Shown piece by piece: positions 34,838 through 46,310 of a DNA stretch of 64,000 bases. A program made the translations under genes and the position numbers. The notes beneath the pieces were generated by a model. It was not told the origin of the DNA and made no database searches. It worked only from the letters and a program-made list of their open reading frames with translations. The first letter of the stretch is position 1; each line of letters opens with the position of its first letter. Origin of the DNA: Bathynomus jamesi (lineage: Eukaryota > Arthropoda > Malacostraca > Isopoda > Cirolanidae); NCBI GenBank assembly GCA_023014485.1, contig JAJOZX010000998.1, positions 827,001 to 891,000 of the forward strand. Direction: 5' to 3'.

Positions 34838-37800
34838 TCAAGGATTATGGTATCGAAAGGGTACGGTATCATAGGTACCAGGCACCTGGTAACGTTTCCT
34901 ACAGGTGTTACGGCACACCTTCTTACCCCTAAGTTCCTTCACGACCCCAGCTTCTGCGCCCGAAAATTGTGGGTCCCAACAGTTAGTTGGGATGGCTGGT
35001 CGCCCTCATCATCATCCAAGCACACTAGATCCTTCAACGAATCAAAGTTAACGACCCGCCGATTCACCTGGTTGAACGAGACACCCTTAGCCTCGCGATA
35101 TATTTCATATCCTCCCCCACGCTCACCGGTACCGCATAAGTTTTTGATCCTGTTGAGACAAAAGAGTCGGCGTATGCGATGTCTCCATACCCTTGATCTT
35201 ATCAGTCAACTCCCGGAGGAATTCACCAATAGGAGGCACGTATTCACCCTACCTCGCTGTGAATATCACACTATCTGTATCGGCGTACAGATCCCTCCGA
35301 CCAAGAGAATGCAATAGGCCCCAAACTTTAATGCGTGCGTAGGCCGTTGTGAAGCTGGCTACAGGTATATTTGTAACGTTGAGGTATCTGTCGCCAATTC
35401 GGTATTGTTGTACTTTATTATGTATTACCTACATTCTTCCATCTCCATGACCTCTTTATCGGGAGCATTAGCATAATCCCAGACTTCACTATAAGTTTGT
35501 GCCAAATGTACGTTCCCTTTGCCAGTATTCTGTGTAAATTTTCCCCAAAGACTGTTTAGACACAACTTTGCACTAAAGCGCTTACCTGGGTTCTTTACAA
35601 TTTGTGAACGGTCAAGCTGTATACCTTCACGGTCACGGTAACGTTGAATATAAGCCGATTTTTCATCTTCGGTATCAACTCCTCGCGGATACCCTGATGC
35701 TTCTACCTTATCCTTCAGAAAAGTGTTTATTTATGGCGTGTAAAGGTTGAGTAGCTTCTGAAACCTCCATACCTCATACCCAAAATGGGTGCACACACAT
35801 TTCTACATTACTGTACAGTCTTTACAGCCACACCTACTCTTTTTCTCGTAAGTGTATATATTGTAATGTATATGATTGTAAATTTTGACTTGGTCCGCTA
35901 TCGATATGGACCGTGACTTGATGGATACCGTAATGAAATTGACTGGATTCTTTGGATCCGATATATTTGCATGTCCTTTATAAATAGATATAGAGTGTAA
36001 CATATTTGTGGATAGTAGTCTATTATGACTTGATCCTCTGGATCAGAGATTCTATCTTTAGTTTTAAATCGACAATTAATTAGTTTTAAATTGATAATTA
36101 TTTAGTTTCGTAAAATTGGTCGTTGCCAATTTAGCGGCAGTTTTTACATAAATTTCTTATGTTCTTGTGGTTCGGAACCCACGTAAAATTGTAGGTCCCC
36201 TCCGCCACCACGGAGGACATACACAATACACGAACACAGTTAGGTAGACCAGCCATGAGTGGATCCTAGGGTCTTTGTTGGTCTGAAACATTATAACAAC
36301 ATTATAACATTATAACAATATTCTGTAGCCATGGCGAACGGCTAGGTCCAGCTCAGGTCTTGTATATACACTTCTGATCTTACGGTGGTTGGTTGTATGA
36401 TTACAATCCCCATTGTTCTCCTCTGCGCACTTCACGCACAGGGGAAACATGAGCTTGTGATCTATAACAACGGGTAAGATCGGCATCCATAAATCGCGTG
36501 GGGGAGCACATCTACTAAAGAAACGCCGAAATAGTACCCGTTCAAATTTGTGGAGAGCACCTCGATGGGGGGCAGGTCAGGTCCCACCAGTTTTTCAGGT
36601 GCACCTACTGGGTACAGATTGTTTTTCATCACGTAGGGATATAAAGAACAGAAGTCGTTGTAATGGAGTTTCACGCCCTCCGTAGGCGGAAAGTATAGCT
36701 TGAAGGGATTTGTACGCCCTCCGAACAAGCTATCACCGCATTTGAGAGGGCCATCTGTTTCCATCCGTGCATCATACTCATGCTCCCACAAGACCTCGTG
36801 AGTGAACTGGGAGCCTATAAGTTGATCGCGGGTGCGGGTCCATGCAAGACTGTCGGATACCGTGGATACCACCTACGATTCCACACTCAGGACGGGGGCA
36901 TCCGTGCCACCAGCAACCGTTAAAGTAGTACACAGTCTTCTCACCAGTAGCACGGTTTTCGCTTATACCATCAACCCAAAAAACACGACCATTAACCTTA
37001 ATGGGTACTTCCCGCGTGTTGCGAGCATGCTTTATGTATAGACCTGTCTGCTGCTGCATGTGTATGAGCCAGTAAATAGCCTTATGCCCATAACTGCGGG
37101 GATTGTTTCTGTGAATGACGGCTAAGGTGTCTTTAGCCATGAAGTTATTCTTGAACACCGTAAAACATAATGCGGCGATCGTGGTTGTGACTTGCAACTG
37201 ATCGCATTTGAAACAGTCTATGTCCTTCTAAGGGCCTAGAAACATACTCTAAGCACGCGCATATCATTCACGCAATAACGCTCACATTCATCAGCTATAT
37301 TATAAGGAGTAGATTCATTAAAACTTTTGTAGTAGCGGTCAAAATCTTCACGTTCATCTGTTTTCATATATTTATAGTTAAAATAATGTTTGGGTGGAGG
37401 TAGTCCTACGTAATTTAAAGTTTCGCTAGTGAGGAATGTGTAAGGAAAATATCCTTTTGAAATTTCAGCGGCTACGCCCATGACCTTGGGTAGCTTTGCT
37501 AATTTACAAGGTGTGAATAATAAGTGTCTTTAAACTGTACATTACCTCTTATTTGCATCTGTATAAGTTTGTTTCCACTTTTCAAGGGATCACCTGTAAA
37601 TATCTCAGATGACTCTTGCTCAAGGAACTGTGTCAAATTTTGCCTCGTTATGGGCAAGAATATACACAGTCGTTCTTTTGAACTTGTCCGCTAACTTGAC
37701 AATATAGGACATAAAGAATTTCACAGGGCTATCGTGGGCAATCGTTTTCAAAACGTTTGTCCGTTTACCACATTTGTGACACTCATCACACTCGATCTCC

Positions 37801-39363
37801 ATACACTCATCACAGATAGTCGGGCTTACAAGTAAATATGGAATAACCTCTTTGGTTTCAGCGTTCGTGTATGTTTCTATATCGTAGTACACAGTTATAC
37901 AAGGGCTATTTTTAGGCTTCGCGTCTTTCATATAACAGACATGCTTTACTCCAACCGCCTTATATTTCTCATGGCATGTAGAACAGTGAATTTCATCACA
38001 TTTATGCTTGAAATTCCCCCAATTATCCATCATAGGAAACATACCACATTCACAGATTCTCATTTTCCTGCACGTGCCAATTGACTTATGGAGCTCAAAA
38101 CAGTTATTATTGAAAAATGTGCGTCTGCATACATCACAATCCCTCTTCTCAGCTTCAACCACACAGCTTTCAAATTTGGAACTTTTACACTGAGCACATA
38201 CCATGTGGCAATCCTTACAATGTTTCACTATATCATCCGAAAACTCGAGACACCCCTTACACAAATCATGATGTCGTCCATATTTTCGACTTTTATCATA
38301 ACTCGCGTAAAGGCTCCTTATAATTATTATGGATGGGGAGATACGTTGATCCTGACATTCGTAAAATAAGTAGGGGTCTTGTACGATCTCTCACACAACT
38401 TTTAAAAGCTCTTCAGAACTCATATTACAGTCAAACTCAAGTTTACAGTCTACAGCTAGTTTACGGGCACGCTCCACTACCGTAGTCAACTAAATTTTTT
38501 GGGTCCGTGTATTTAGTACAGTAAACATACGAGCTAAGACTACTGCTATAAAACTGCAACCACGATCGACGTTTATATGCCGCCTGTAAATAGCCTGAGA
38601 AGTGAAATTAAGAGTATAAGGTGTGGCACTATGTCCCGCAACACGGAATACACGGTCAATATTTACCGTGAAGTTGTCCATATTGAAGGCTATACTGCTC
38701 TGAAAGGCCTGCATTATACGGCCTAATATATACTCTATATCTACAGTTGCCGAGTGTCTGAATGGTATTACTACCCAAAAATAATCTACACATCCGTAAT
38801 CTGACCCGAACCCGAAGAGCAGCCTCGTTCTGACTTCACGTTCGTCGCGGTTGTGAAGGGCAAACTCTACAATACGTTCAACTATGCGTCGCAGCCCGTG
38901 TTCAACAACATTGCTATACATGACCTAGGATCAACCCTGACTATATACCGATTTCTAGTCAAGGCTGGAGTGGGGATAGCGGTGCGCACCAACTCGAATT
39001 TTATGGCATCCTCTACAGAACGAGAAGCTACTGCTGGTTTGGAGGATGTACCCAGAATTGAACAGGAATAAGGGGGTATATTTGAGGAAGGTACTATTGT
39101 GGGGGTTGTGCCGTAAGACGTAGAGGGTTGGGGCTCTTTTACTGGGGTCTAACAACCGGCGCAATCCTGGCACGCTTTATACCTGACGTGGAGGGCTCTT
39201 CATCATGCCTTCGCTTTGAATTGTCGCGTGCTACAGGTATCGCTGGTGTGGATTCGGCAGTGGGGATGGAGTTTGTAATATTGATGATGGGGTACTGTAC
39301 CTCATCGTAATTCACGGTTCTGTGGGAGAAGAGAAAAACAAGACTGTAGAATATAAGGAACAT
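34838..39363 (-). pseudogene. Maverick/adintovirus-type family-B DNA polymerase (decayed)
   Basis: Reading leftward: an N-terminal part with a basic stretch (39139-39363, SKRRHDEEP) and 38490-38921; a Cys-rich region and exonuclease I motif YYDIETY with AHNEAKFD (37620-38264); the exonuclease III region CERYCVNDM (37236-37481); 36462-37197 with GGRTNPFKLYF and LHYNDFCSLYP (palm motif A); after an insertion, KLCLNSLWGKF near 35560 (motif B); and YADTDS near 35268 (motif C). Coding ends at a stop at 34838-34840. Motif order and length fit protein-primed-type PolB of Polintons/Mavericks, which copies the element's DNA. At least six stops or frameshifts. Confidence 0.85.
35795..36378. mobile_element. 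Insertion in the polymerase gene: SINE/LINE-tail fragments
   Basis: Polymerase similarity stops near 36380 and resumes near 35795. The insert contains GTGGTTCGGA and CACGTAAAATTGTAGGTC (36169-36200), resembling the tail of the SINE at 54695, and GAGTGGATCCTAGGGTCTTT (36255-36280), resembling the 3' tail of the LINE family (11700). The rest is AT-rich and unassigned. Confidence 0.55.
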
Positions 39364-39563
39364 CTCTTAAATTTTTATTATATTTTGTAAATGACCCACT
39401 TAGGAGTGTGACGTGTCAGAAATGGATTCTGTAGAAAAATTCGGGTTCATGAGCCCATCCACATGTATTATATCTGGCCCTACAGGATGTGGTAAAACTG
39501 TGTTTATGCTTAAAAATCATTAAAGAAAAGGGAGAGATGTTCTCAAAATTTGTGCATAAAGTA

Positions 39564-40633
39564 CGGGGCTCCAATAAACCTTAGCCCCCCCGCCCATGGC
39601 CTAAACCATTAGAGGTACAGTAAAACTAAACATACTTTACAAAAGAGAATTTAATCCTACATTTAATGAGAAACAATTAAAACTTGGTGTTCCCGCCATT
39701 GGCTTCCAAGACAGTCTGAATTCGCTTTGGGTAGCTTGCCAAAAGTGACGTGAATAGATCTTGATCGTTACGCAAATTTGCTAGAACAGTTTCAATGTGT
39801 TGCGTCATTGTATCCTTCGAAAATCGATTTGCTGCAGGTTCTTGAAACAAGAGACAGTCAACCTTGTTCTTTATAACTGATCCAATGTGTTCACAGACGT
39901 TCAGGTCAGGAGAATTTCCTGGCCATTCTTCATTTCTAAAGAAATCGATCTCATGGTTCCGCAACAACTGTTGAGTGGCTAATGTTTTAAAGCAGGGGGC
40001 CTTATCGTGCAGAAGTGTGACCTGATCGACATCCATAACATTGTTTGGGTTTCTTAGAAAAGAAATGACATGCTGGGATAGAATAATATCACGAAAATAC
40101 TGTCCATCCCAACTCTGACCATTTGGCATCAGCATCCACATGAGCTTCTTTGCAGTGAACAAAACAAACACACCAACACAGTCTGGACTTTTTAATAATT
40201 CGCGATAATGTTCATTGTCATCGATTTCATCTGGTGTTGTGGCCCACACTCGATCATTTTGGTAGTTAGGCGCCCAGATTTGGGCGCCCAGATTTGGTTG
40301 TATCCATTTCACATTCATCCAAAGTTTTATTCCAATTTCTTTTGACGAAGTCCTCACTTCTTGGCAACTTCTTGGCAACCCATGAACGTGTTATAGAGGT
40401 GGCTCCAGCATCACGAGCTTCCCGAAATGTTATTGCTCGTATGCGATCTATCACACGTTCTCTCCGAATCACCAATTAATTGAGAAGCCATTATATTATC
40501 ACTTTATCAGCTAGAGTAATTTTAATACCTGCAATAAACAAAGAATTTTATATTTTTATAATCACTAAAAAGAATTTCGATATAAGTAAAAATGTAAGCT
40601 GCAAATGGGGGGCTAAGGTTTTTTGGAACCACT
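39564..40633 (-). mobile_element. Tc1/mariner element of DD37E type
   Basis: The TIRs are 27 bp and match at 23 positions: the left has CCAATAAACCTTAGCCCCCC and the right, inverted, CCAAAAAACCTTAGCCCCCC. TA lies outside each end (39562-39563 and 40634-40635). It encodes a transposase on the minus strand. At 1,070 bp it is a typical compact mariner. It inserted into the provirus ATPase. Confidence 0.95.
39677..40490 (-). pseudogene. DD37E Tc1/mariner transposase
   Basis: Start near 40490 with a frameshift near 40475. The N-terminal helix-turn-helix region (ITFREARDAGATSITRSWVA) is in 40266-40475. The catalytic part is in 39677-40378, with LLHDKAP (second Asp) and EEWPGNSPDLNVCEHIG; 37 residues separate that Asp from the Glu of NVCEH. 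A 16-bp tandem duplication at about 40271-40300 (GCGCCCAGATTTGG repeated) adds residues and shifts the frame between the two parts. The spacing places it near the DD37E (TRT/ITmD37E-like) groups. Inactive only through a few lesions. Confidence 0.85.
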
Positions 40634-41118
40634 TAATATGGTGTTCGACGTATCGATCAGTGTTCAACTAGTACCAAGATGATATTTTGTTCTACAAAGA
40701 TGTATATGACGTTAATTCGTTAAAAGGAAATGAATATAGTCATTGTAATTGACGATCTCATATCGGAGATGGATAAAACGTTTGCCGAGACATTTACAGT
40801 ATTCTCCCACCATCTTAACATAAGCGTGTTCTTCATCATTCAAAATCTATTTTTCAAAAATAGGTACATGCACGATGTGTCGTTAAATACACAATATCTA
40901 GTCTTATTCGCGCAGCGTAGAGATGTATCACAAATTGGGGTATTAGCCAATCAAATGTTCCCGAATCGGCGTAATGAGTTTTTAGAAGTTTATAAAGAAG
41001 CTATGTACAAGCCAGCGTTATGGATATTTGCTTTGCGACCTCATCCGCGAAACACGTTTAGGGTGCTTCTAAGAACAAATATATTTCCAAACGAGTCTCA
41101 AACGGTGCATATTCTAGA

Positions 41119-41424
41119 GTGACAAAAAGGTTAAAGAAATACCATGAATACCATCGACTGCACCGGGCAATGCAACAGATGTTTGCTAAAAATATCGACT
41201 CCGACTTTTTAAAATTCATCTGTGAAATCAGCCTTAACGTTATAAATTGCAATGTATCAATGAAACCCCCTCAGAAGGCTCGCGTACACCGTTACAAGAA
41301 CATAATACAGTACGTGCGCTCGCTCGTAAAAATCAAACTGTGGAGAAGAAAAACGAATTATTGTACAAAGAGGAGGGTCATTCCTCCCCATTTTATTTTC
41401 AGTTTTGGGTCCTTTACTGACTAG
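41119..41424 (+). pseudogene. Small provirus frame after the ATPase, unrecognised
   Basis: It opens with GTG at 41119, overlapping the ATPase stop by four bases, which suggests translational coupling or simply compact packing. The N-terminal half is basic (TKRLKKYHEYHRLHRAMQQMF). The last third appears frameshifted. I do not know a function; small genes are common at this place in Mavericks. Confidence 0.45.
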
Positions 41425-41432
41425 ATTAATAT

Positions 41433-42193
41433 AATGAAGAAAGTGGTCGTGATTCTACACGAGGTGTATGCTTCACTGCAAAGTTCAAAGAATCCAGACA
41501 CGGTTCTAGAACCCCGTAAAAGCAGGCTTAAAAGAATGGAAAGCGAATTGTTAGCTCTATTAAAGAGTGAAAAAAACACCTGATGAGAAAAGAATCTTAT
41601 ACCAAGAAGCTCTACAGAAATTTCTTCACGAGTAAGAAAATTATAAGAATCCGACAGAGATCCCCGTGGTTATTAGACACAGCACGGAAAACGATGGGCC
41701 TGGTGACATAGGGTCTGCGTCGGACGATAGAGCTGACCAATCAAAGATTAACGGGTTGGCCACACAACATATCGAACATGTATTAAAAAGCAACCTCCCA
41801 CATATATTGAGAAATAAAGGTTTAAGTCTTTATAATGTATTAAATAAGGATCCCAACATACAGTGGACAGATACAGGTCAGATCATTGTGGAAGGAGCAA
41901 AGGTACAGGGATCGAATATCGTAGACATCGTCCATGATCTGATGAGAAAGTGGGATAGGCTCTCACCATCAGGATGGAAGCATATTAAAGCAAGACTACA
42001 ACAGATAAATATCCCCAAAACAATGATAGGAAATCTGAACAGGTTAAAAGACTTGGAACATGTGTCGCAGGTGCCACAATTGAAAACGCCATCACCCCTG
42101 GCGGTAACACCTCTGAAGAGGAGAAAGAAGAGGTTAAACAACAGTCATCCCTACCCACGTGCCTCTAAAATACGCAAATGGCTAACATATTAA
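41433..42193 (+). pseudogene. Provirus accessory protein between ATPase and integrase, unrecognised
   Basis: The ATG at 41433 starts MKKVVVILHEVY. A frameshift near 41578 and a stop near 41631 precede the long open part 41666-42193 with LSLYNVLNKDPNIQWTDTGQ and a basic C-terminus (LKRRKKRLN). Its end overlaps the integrase start by 16 bases. It looks like a conserved gene of this element type but I cannot name it. Confidence 0.5.
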
Positions 42194-43159
42194 GAAGACG
42201 TTATTATGACATTTCTAGCCCAGCCTCCTACGGACGCGTAGATAGACTGTACAGAAGTGTTATAATGATGGGGTAGGGAAAAAAGATGTTGAGAGGTTTT
42301 TGTGGGAGCAGGACGCTTATACACTTCATAAGCCTGTGAGAAAAAGGTTTAAAACAGCCAACACAACAGCTGCATCGATTGACTCTATTTGGCAAACAGA
42401 TTTAACAGACATGCAAAGGTATTCAGTGTGTAACGATGGTTCCGCTACATCCTATTCATAATAGATGTATTCTCTAGATATCTGTGGTTATTGCTCTGAA
42501 AAATAAATCGCCTGAAACATTTGCTAAAACCACCAAAACATTGATGTTAAAAGAAAACAGGGTTCCTGGCTAATTTTGTACGGATATGGGGAAAGAATAT
42601 ATAGACCGAGCTTTCAGAACATGCTGATAGTGTTTAATATCAGCTACTACACTACCAATTCTATATATAAGGCCTCTTTAGCTGAAAGAGTTCAACGTAC
42701 CATAAAGTAACGCATGCACTGCTATTTTACACATTTAAACACATACAGATATATAAACACACAGAGTCCGATGTGAGAAGAGATGGAACACCACTACCAC
42801 ACTCTGCGCGTTTCAAAATCAATGATTATGTAAGGCTGTCGAGTTCGGGAAATAAATTCCGGATGGGATTTGAGCAAGGTTGGACACGTGAGATTTTTAA
42901 AGTTAGGGTTATGAGACCTAAAGGCGAGATAATGTTGTATTACGTTGAAGATTTGAATGGGGAAGAAATCACAGGAGGCTTTTACCGAGAGGAGTTGCAG
43001 AAAGTGACATTTAATTTAGGAAAAAATGTGTTTAAAATGGAAAAAATTTTAGGAAGCAAAGGTTCAGGAAAGAGAAAAATGTACCTGGTGAAATGGCTAG
43101 GTTACCCAGAAAGCTTCAACACCTATATAAAAGCTGCTGCAATAATGAAGCTTAAATAG
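42178..43159 (+). pseudogene. Retroviral-type integrase with chromodomain (Maverick-like)
   Basis: Start ATG at 42178 (MANILRRRYYD). The first catalytic Asp lies in SIWQTDLTDMQ near 42390. The following core is broken by frameshifts and stops (42420-42770), with FIIDVFSRYLW readable near 42458. The open part 42773-43159 holds the C-terminal DNA-binding region and a chromodomain-like end (FKMEKILGSKG, YLVKWLGYPESFNTYI). This enzyme inserts Maverick DNA into the host chromosome. The chromodomain may guide it to particular chromatin. Confidence 0.85.
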
Positions 43160-43167
43160 TAGGCAAC

Positions 43168-44037
43168 ATGGCGCCTAACAATTTCTACGTCACACTACCG
43201 TCCTCTTCGTCCCTGTCTGTACATCCTAACAACACCCTGGCCAACTTTGTGACAGAACTCCATGGTCGCATTGAATTGGGTCGTGATTCGTATGAGGTGG
43301 GGATATGCGAAATTCAGCTGGACACCCTCTTTTTAAATATTGATTATAAAGATCCCGTTTTTACGATTCTTAGAGACCTTGATGAGTGTCAAAAAGCCGG
43401 AGTAACTCGGGATGAAACTATACATATCGCCCGGAATGGGGATGCACGGTATTACAGTACACTAGTAACACTAGGTCCGGGCCGTTATGGTGCGGCTGAG
43501 AATGTTGTCAGAGACTTAAACGTAAGTTTAAAAAACTCAAATCTTACGGCTGATTTAGTATACGAAATCGTAAACAAAGAAAACCCTGCACATACTCTAA
43601 TCCTAAAATCAAAGGCTAACAGAAATATTAATGACAAAGGACTGTTCAAAATTATAACTGAGGGGCGATATCGATCAGCCTTCCAAAGAGATACCTTTCA
43701 CGAGGTACAACATGACTTGACCAGCCTAATGTATCAGATGAAACTGGAAAAATTGGTTGCTGGTTATACATCCCCAGATATGTGCTATATTTACGGCAAT
43801 ATAGTGGCGCACCAGTTTGTTGGGGATACCCAGGCACGCCTGCTACACATTGCTCACATTCCCAACCATAGAGGGAAGAGCTTGAGTATTACATATGACA
43901 GGCCCCATTATGTGAATGTCGCGACTAATCTAATAACCAATATCTCAATATATATAAGAACGATTGAGGGAAAAAAGTTCCCATTCGGTGATGGGAGCTT
44001 AACAGTGAAGCTGCACTTTCGACACACTGAGTTATAA
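43168..44037 (+). CDS. Minor capsid (penton-like) protein of the Maverick-like provirus
   Basis: This is the one undamaged long frame of the provirus, 289 codons from the ATG at 43168. The start NFYVTLPSSSSL, followed by HPNNTLANFVTEL and SYEVGICEIQ, is typical of the Polinton minor capsid family (single jelly-roll, vertex protein by analogy). It lies between integrase and the basic protein, and its stop overlaps the next start (TAATG, 44035-44039). Intactness may be chance, since its neighbours are broken. Confidence 0.7.
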   Translation: MAPNNFYVTLPSSSSLSVHPNNTLANFVTELHGRIELGRDSYEVGICEIQLDTLFLNIDYKDPVFTILRDLDECQKAGVTRDETIHIARNGDARYYSTLVTLGPGRYGAAENVVRDLNVSLKNSNLTADLVYEIVNKENPAHTLILKSKANRNINDKGLFKIITEGRYRSAFQRDTFHEVQHDLTSLMYQMKLEKLVAGYTSPDMCYIYGNIVAHQFVGDTQARLLHIAHIPNHRGKSLSITYDRPHYVNVATNLITNISIYIRTIEGKKFPFGDGSLTVKLHFRHTEL

Positions 44038-44393
44038 TGGACAGAAAGCTTTTCACAGTCTATCGAGGTGTGAGATATCAGCGTGGTAGAGGACTTCGAT
44101 CCATTTTTTCAACTATACTACTTACGGCTGTCCCCTTGCTGAAGAGGGGTGCCAGATACCTCGGAAGGAAAGCGCTACAATCAGGTCTAAACACGGCAGA
44201 AGACATATTGGCTAGGGCCAAACCTAAAGAAGCTCTAAAAAGACACTTAAAGCGTACACGGGATGAAATCTTCAAAGATGCAAAGAGAAAAATGCGTGGT
44301 GGTGGGAAGAAGAGGGCTGTCCAGAAAAGGGGTTACCAGCACGTGGAGTTGAACGTAAAAGGATATCAGAAAAGAAGTGTTCTAAGCGAATGA
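44037..44393 (+). CDS. Small basic virion-type protein of the provirus
   Basis: 118 codons from 44037. An N-terminal RGRGLRSIF segment is followed by a hydrophobic/amphipathic helix (TILLTAVPLLKRGARYLG) and a strongly basic C-terminus (KRKMRGGGKKRAVQKRG). The layout recalls adenovirus pVI/core-type proteins found in adintoviruses and Mavericks, which may disrupt membranes or bind DNA; that role is inferred. Intact frame overlapping the minor capsid stop. Confidence 0.6.
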   Translation: MDRKLFTVYRGVRYQRGRGLRSIFSTILLTAVPLLKRGARYLGRKALQSGLNTAEDILARAKPKEALKRHLKRTRDEIFKDAKRKMRGGGKKRAVQKRGYQHVELNVKGYQKRSVLSE

Positions 44394-44503
44394 AACCTAT
44401 GGTTGACCATTTTTTTTGACTGATATAAGCTAAGGATATTGATCTCATGAATTATAGTTTGTTTAGTACTTGTCAAAAGAGGAGGCACTATTTCTAACTC
44501 GTC

Positions 44504-45652
44504 ATGGCACGCTTCATCCATCCGTGTAGTTCACAATGTTGTAAATCGGAGCTTTCCCTCTTTGACATGCCCCCAAATCAAATTTCTATTGAGCACAGTG
44601 ACTTTATTACAATTAACCCGTTAAACACAATTAGTTCCCCGAGTCCTCCAATAGAATTCGTGATACCTAGCTCAGGCCCTTACTTTTTTCACCCAAACTG
44701 TGTGCACATGTACGCTAAACTACGTATAGCCCATTCTGATGGAACGGACTGCGATGACAAATATGCTGTATACCCTGAAACAAACTTTCTGATCGGAAAA
44801 TGTGCTGAACTTTTCCAAAGAAGCGAAAGATACCTTTTTAAGTGCCGAGGGCTATTATCAAGCTAAAGACGAAAGTAGTATAAATGACAAATTAAAAAAT
44901 TCCAAAAAGAAGATATATGAGTGTTTTGGACGCCTGTATACAGACTTTACATTCCAGGAGAAGTTGCTTGTGAATGGGATGGATAGCAAAACCCGTTGTG
45001 ATTCACATTATGGAGATATACCTCCGCGTACGGCGAATGAAATTAAGTTCGCCTAAACAAATAGAAATTGGGAAAAATTTACTGCATGCCACAGTAAAAT
45101 ACCCAATTAACAGAGTACAGATCAAACTATACATAGTGCCAGCATGGCTGGCATCGAAACAGATAGAAAACGTTGCACTAAGAGTTCTACCTAAAAGGAT
45201 ATTAATTGGAATGCAGGACCATGTTTCGGTGAATGGAAAATATAAAAAGAATGCCTTTAAATTCGAGAATTTCGGCCTTAAAAATATAACTCCATCCATC
45301 AATAGCATTACGTTGGGGGTAACATTGGATAAGGATTATTCATCAGACGCTGTGTTCCCGCTTTGCGCGAGAGCATATAGTAGTCTGGCCCATATTGCAG
45401 GTGATTCTGATGAGCTCGGGTTTGGGGTAACGCAGAAAGAATTCATCGATCATTTTAACTTTTATCCGTTTGACATCACACGTGACTTATCTGCTAGTGT
45501 AAATACACACTTAAGTCCACAACAGAGTGGAAACATCTGAGTCAGATTGGAATTCGCCAAGCCGATAGACGCGTCTATTAGTGTACTAGTATACCTCGAG
45601 TCACAAGTCCTAATTGAAGTAGACCGACTTAGGGGCGTTGTCACTGACTTTT
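44504..45652 (+). pseudogene. Major capsid protein of the Maverick-like provirus (three frames)
   Basis: 44504-44866 starts MARFIHPC and holds CKSELSLFDMPPNQISIE, the signature N-terminus of the Polinton major capsid family (many animal copies are labelled F54H12.2-like). The frame shifts near 44830 into 44802-45056, again near 45010 into 44974-45540, and a TGA at 45538-45540 precedes about 37 more in-family codons to the stop at 45650-45652. The product would be the double jelly-roll protein forming the capsid shell. Not functional here. Confidence 0.8.
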
Positions 45653-45655
45653 AAA

Positions 45656-46045
45656 ATGGACGCGAATACACTTCAGAGAGTAATGAATAGTGAACGAATC
45701 ACACGTTCCAAATTTATCGGTGTGCTTGCGAAGAATGAATCATTGAAATTGCCAACTACGAGAGATTGCGATAGTCTTATTGTGAGCACAGATGTTATTG
45801 GTAGTGAAGGGATTCATTAGTTTGCAATCTATTTTTAAAATAGGGACCGCATGTACTATTTTGATTCATTCAGTACTCAGCCCTGGAGTGACCCTGTTAT
45901 TGTAAAATTTCTCGAGCAGATGCATATCCCCGAAATTGTATGAAATCACTTCCGGCTATAAGGATATTTTAGCAATACTTGCGGGATGTACTGCCTTTCA
46001 TTTCTCATTCATATATCATGTGGTAAGGAATTTATAAATTTTTAA
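45656..46045 (+). pseudogene. Adenain-like cysteine protease of the provirus
   Basis: From MDANTLQRVMN at 45656 the frame is open to 45820. A TAG follows directly after GIH, where adenain relatives have HW with the catalytic His. It continues with FAIYF, YYFDSF (acidic residue of the triad region) and, after further stops, TCGMYCLSFL near 45980, whose CG carries the candidate catalytic Cys. Capsid-maturation proteases of this type are core genes of Polintons. At least three stops. Confidence 0.75.
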
Positions 46046-46310
46046 AAATTATTCGACCCGTGTCACACAACGAAACGACGAAATGGTATGCAAACAGATA
46101 AAAAGCCGTTTTTCGATTGTGCGCACTCGTTGTATATTATTTTTTGTTCGTATATGTATATATAATTGCATCCAATAATATTAGTTTGTATATTCTGTAG
46201 CTTATTTAAAATGGTTATTGTACTAAGAACATGATTTCTTTCATTTAATAAATTGATGAAAATATATTGCGTCTTCTTCTTACCCGAAAAAAATAGGCTC
46301 GAAACATAAG

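Larger units (their letters stand above)
39422..41122 (+). pseudogene. FtsK/HerA-type packaging ATPase of the Maverick-like provirus, split by a mariner
   Basis: The gene starts at the ATG at 39422 and shows the Walker A motif GPTGCGKT at about 39478-39501. The frame breaks near 39513 and the mariner at 39564-40633 follows. Downstream, 40730-41122 carries the Walker B motif IVIVIDDL followed by a conserved-looking C-terminus (LFAQRRDVSQIGVLANQMFP). In Polintons this ATPase is thought to pump DNA into the capsid. It diverges from the polymerase, and 39364-39421 would be the shared promoter. The frame after the mariner also has a short broken stretch (40636-40729). Confidence 0.85.

Noticed and set aside
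34847..35317. 156-codon plus-strand frame
   Set aside because: Antisense of the polymerase C-terminal region, which has the YADTDS motif on the other strand.
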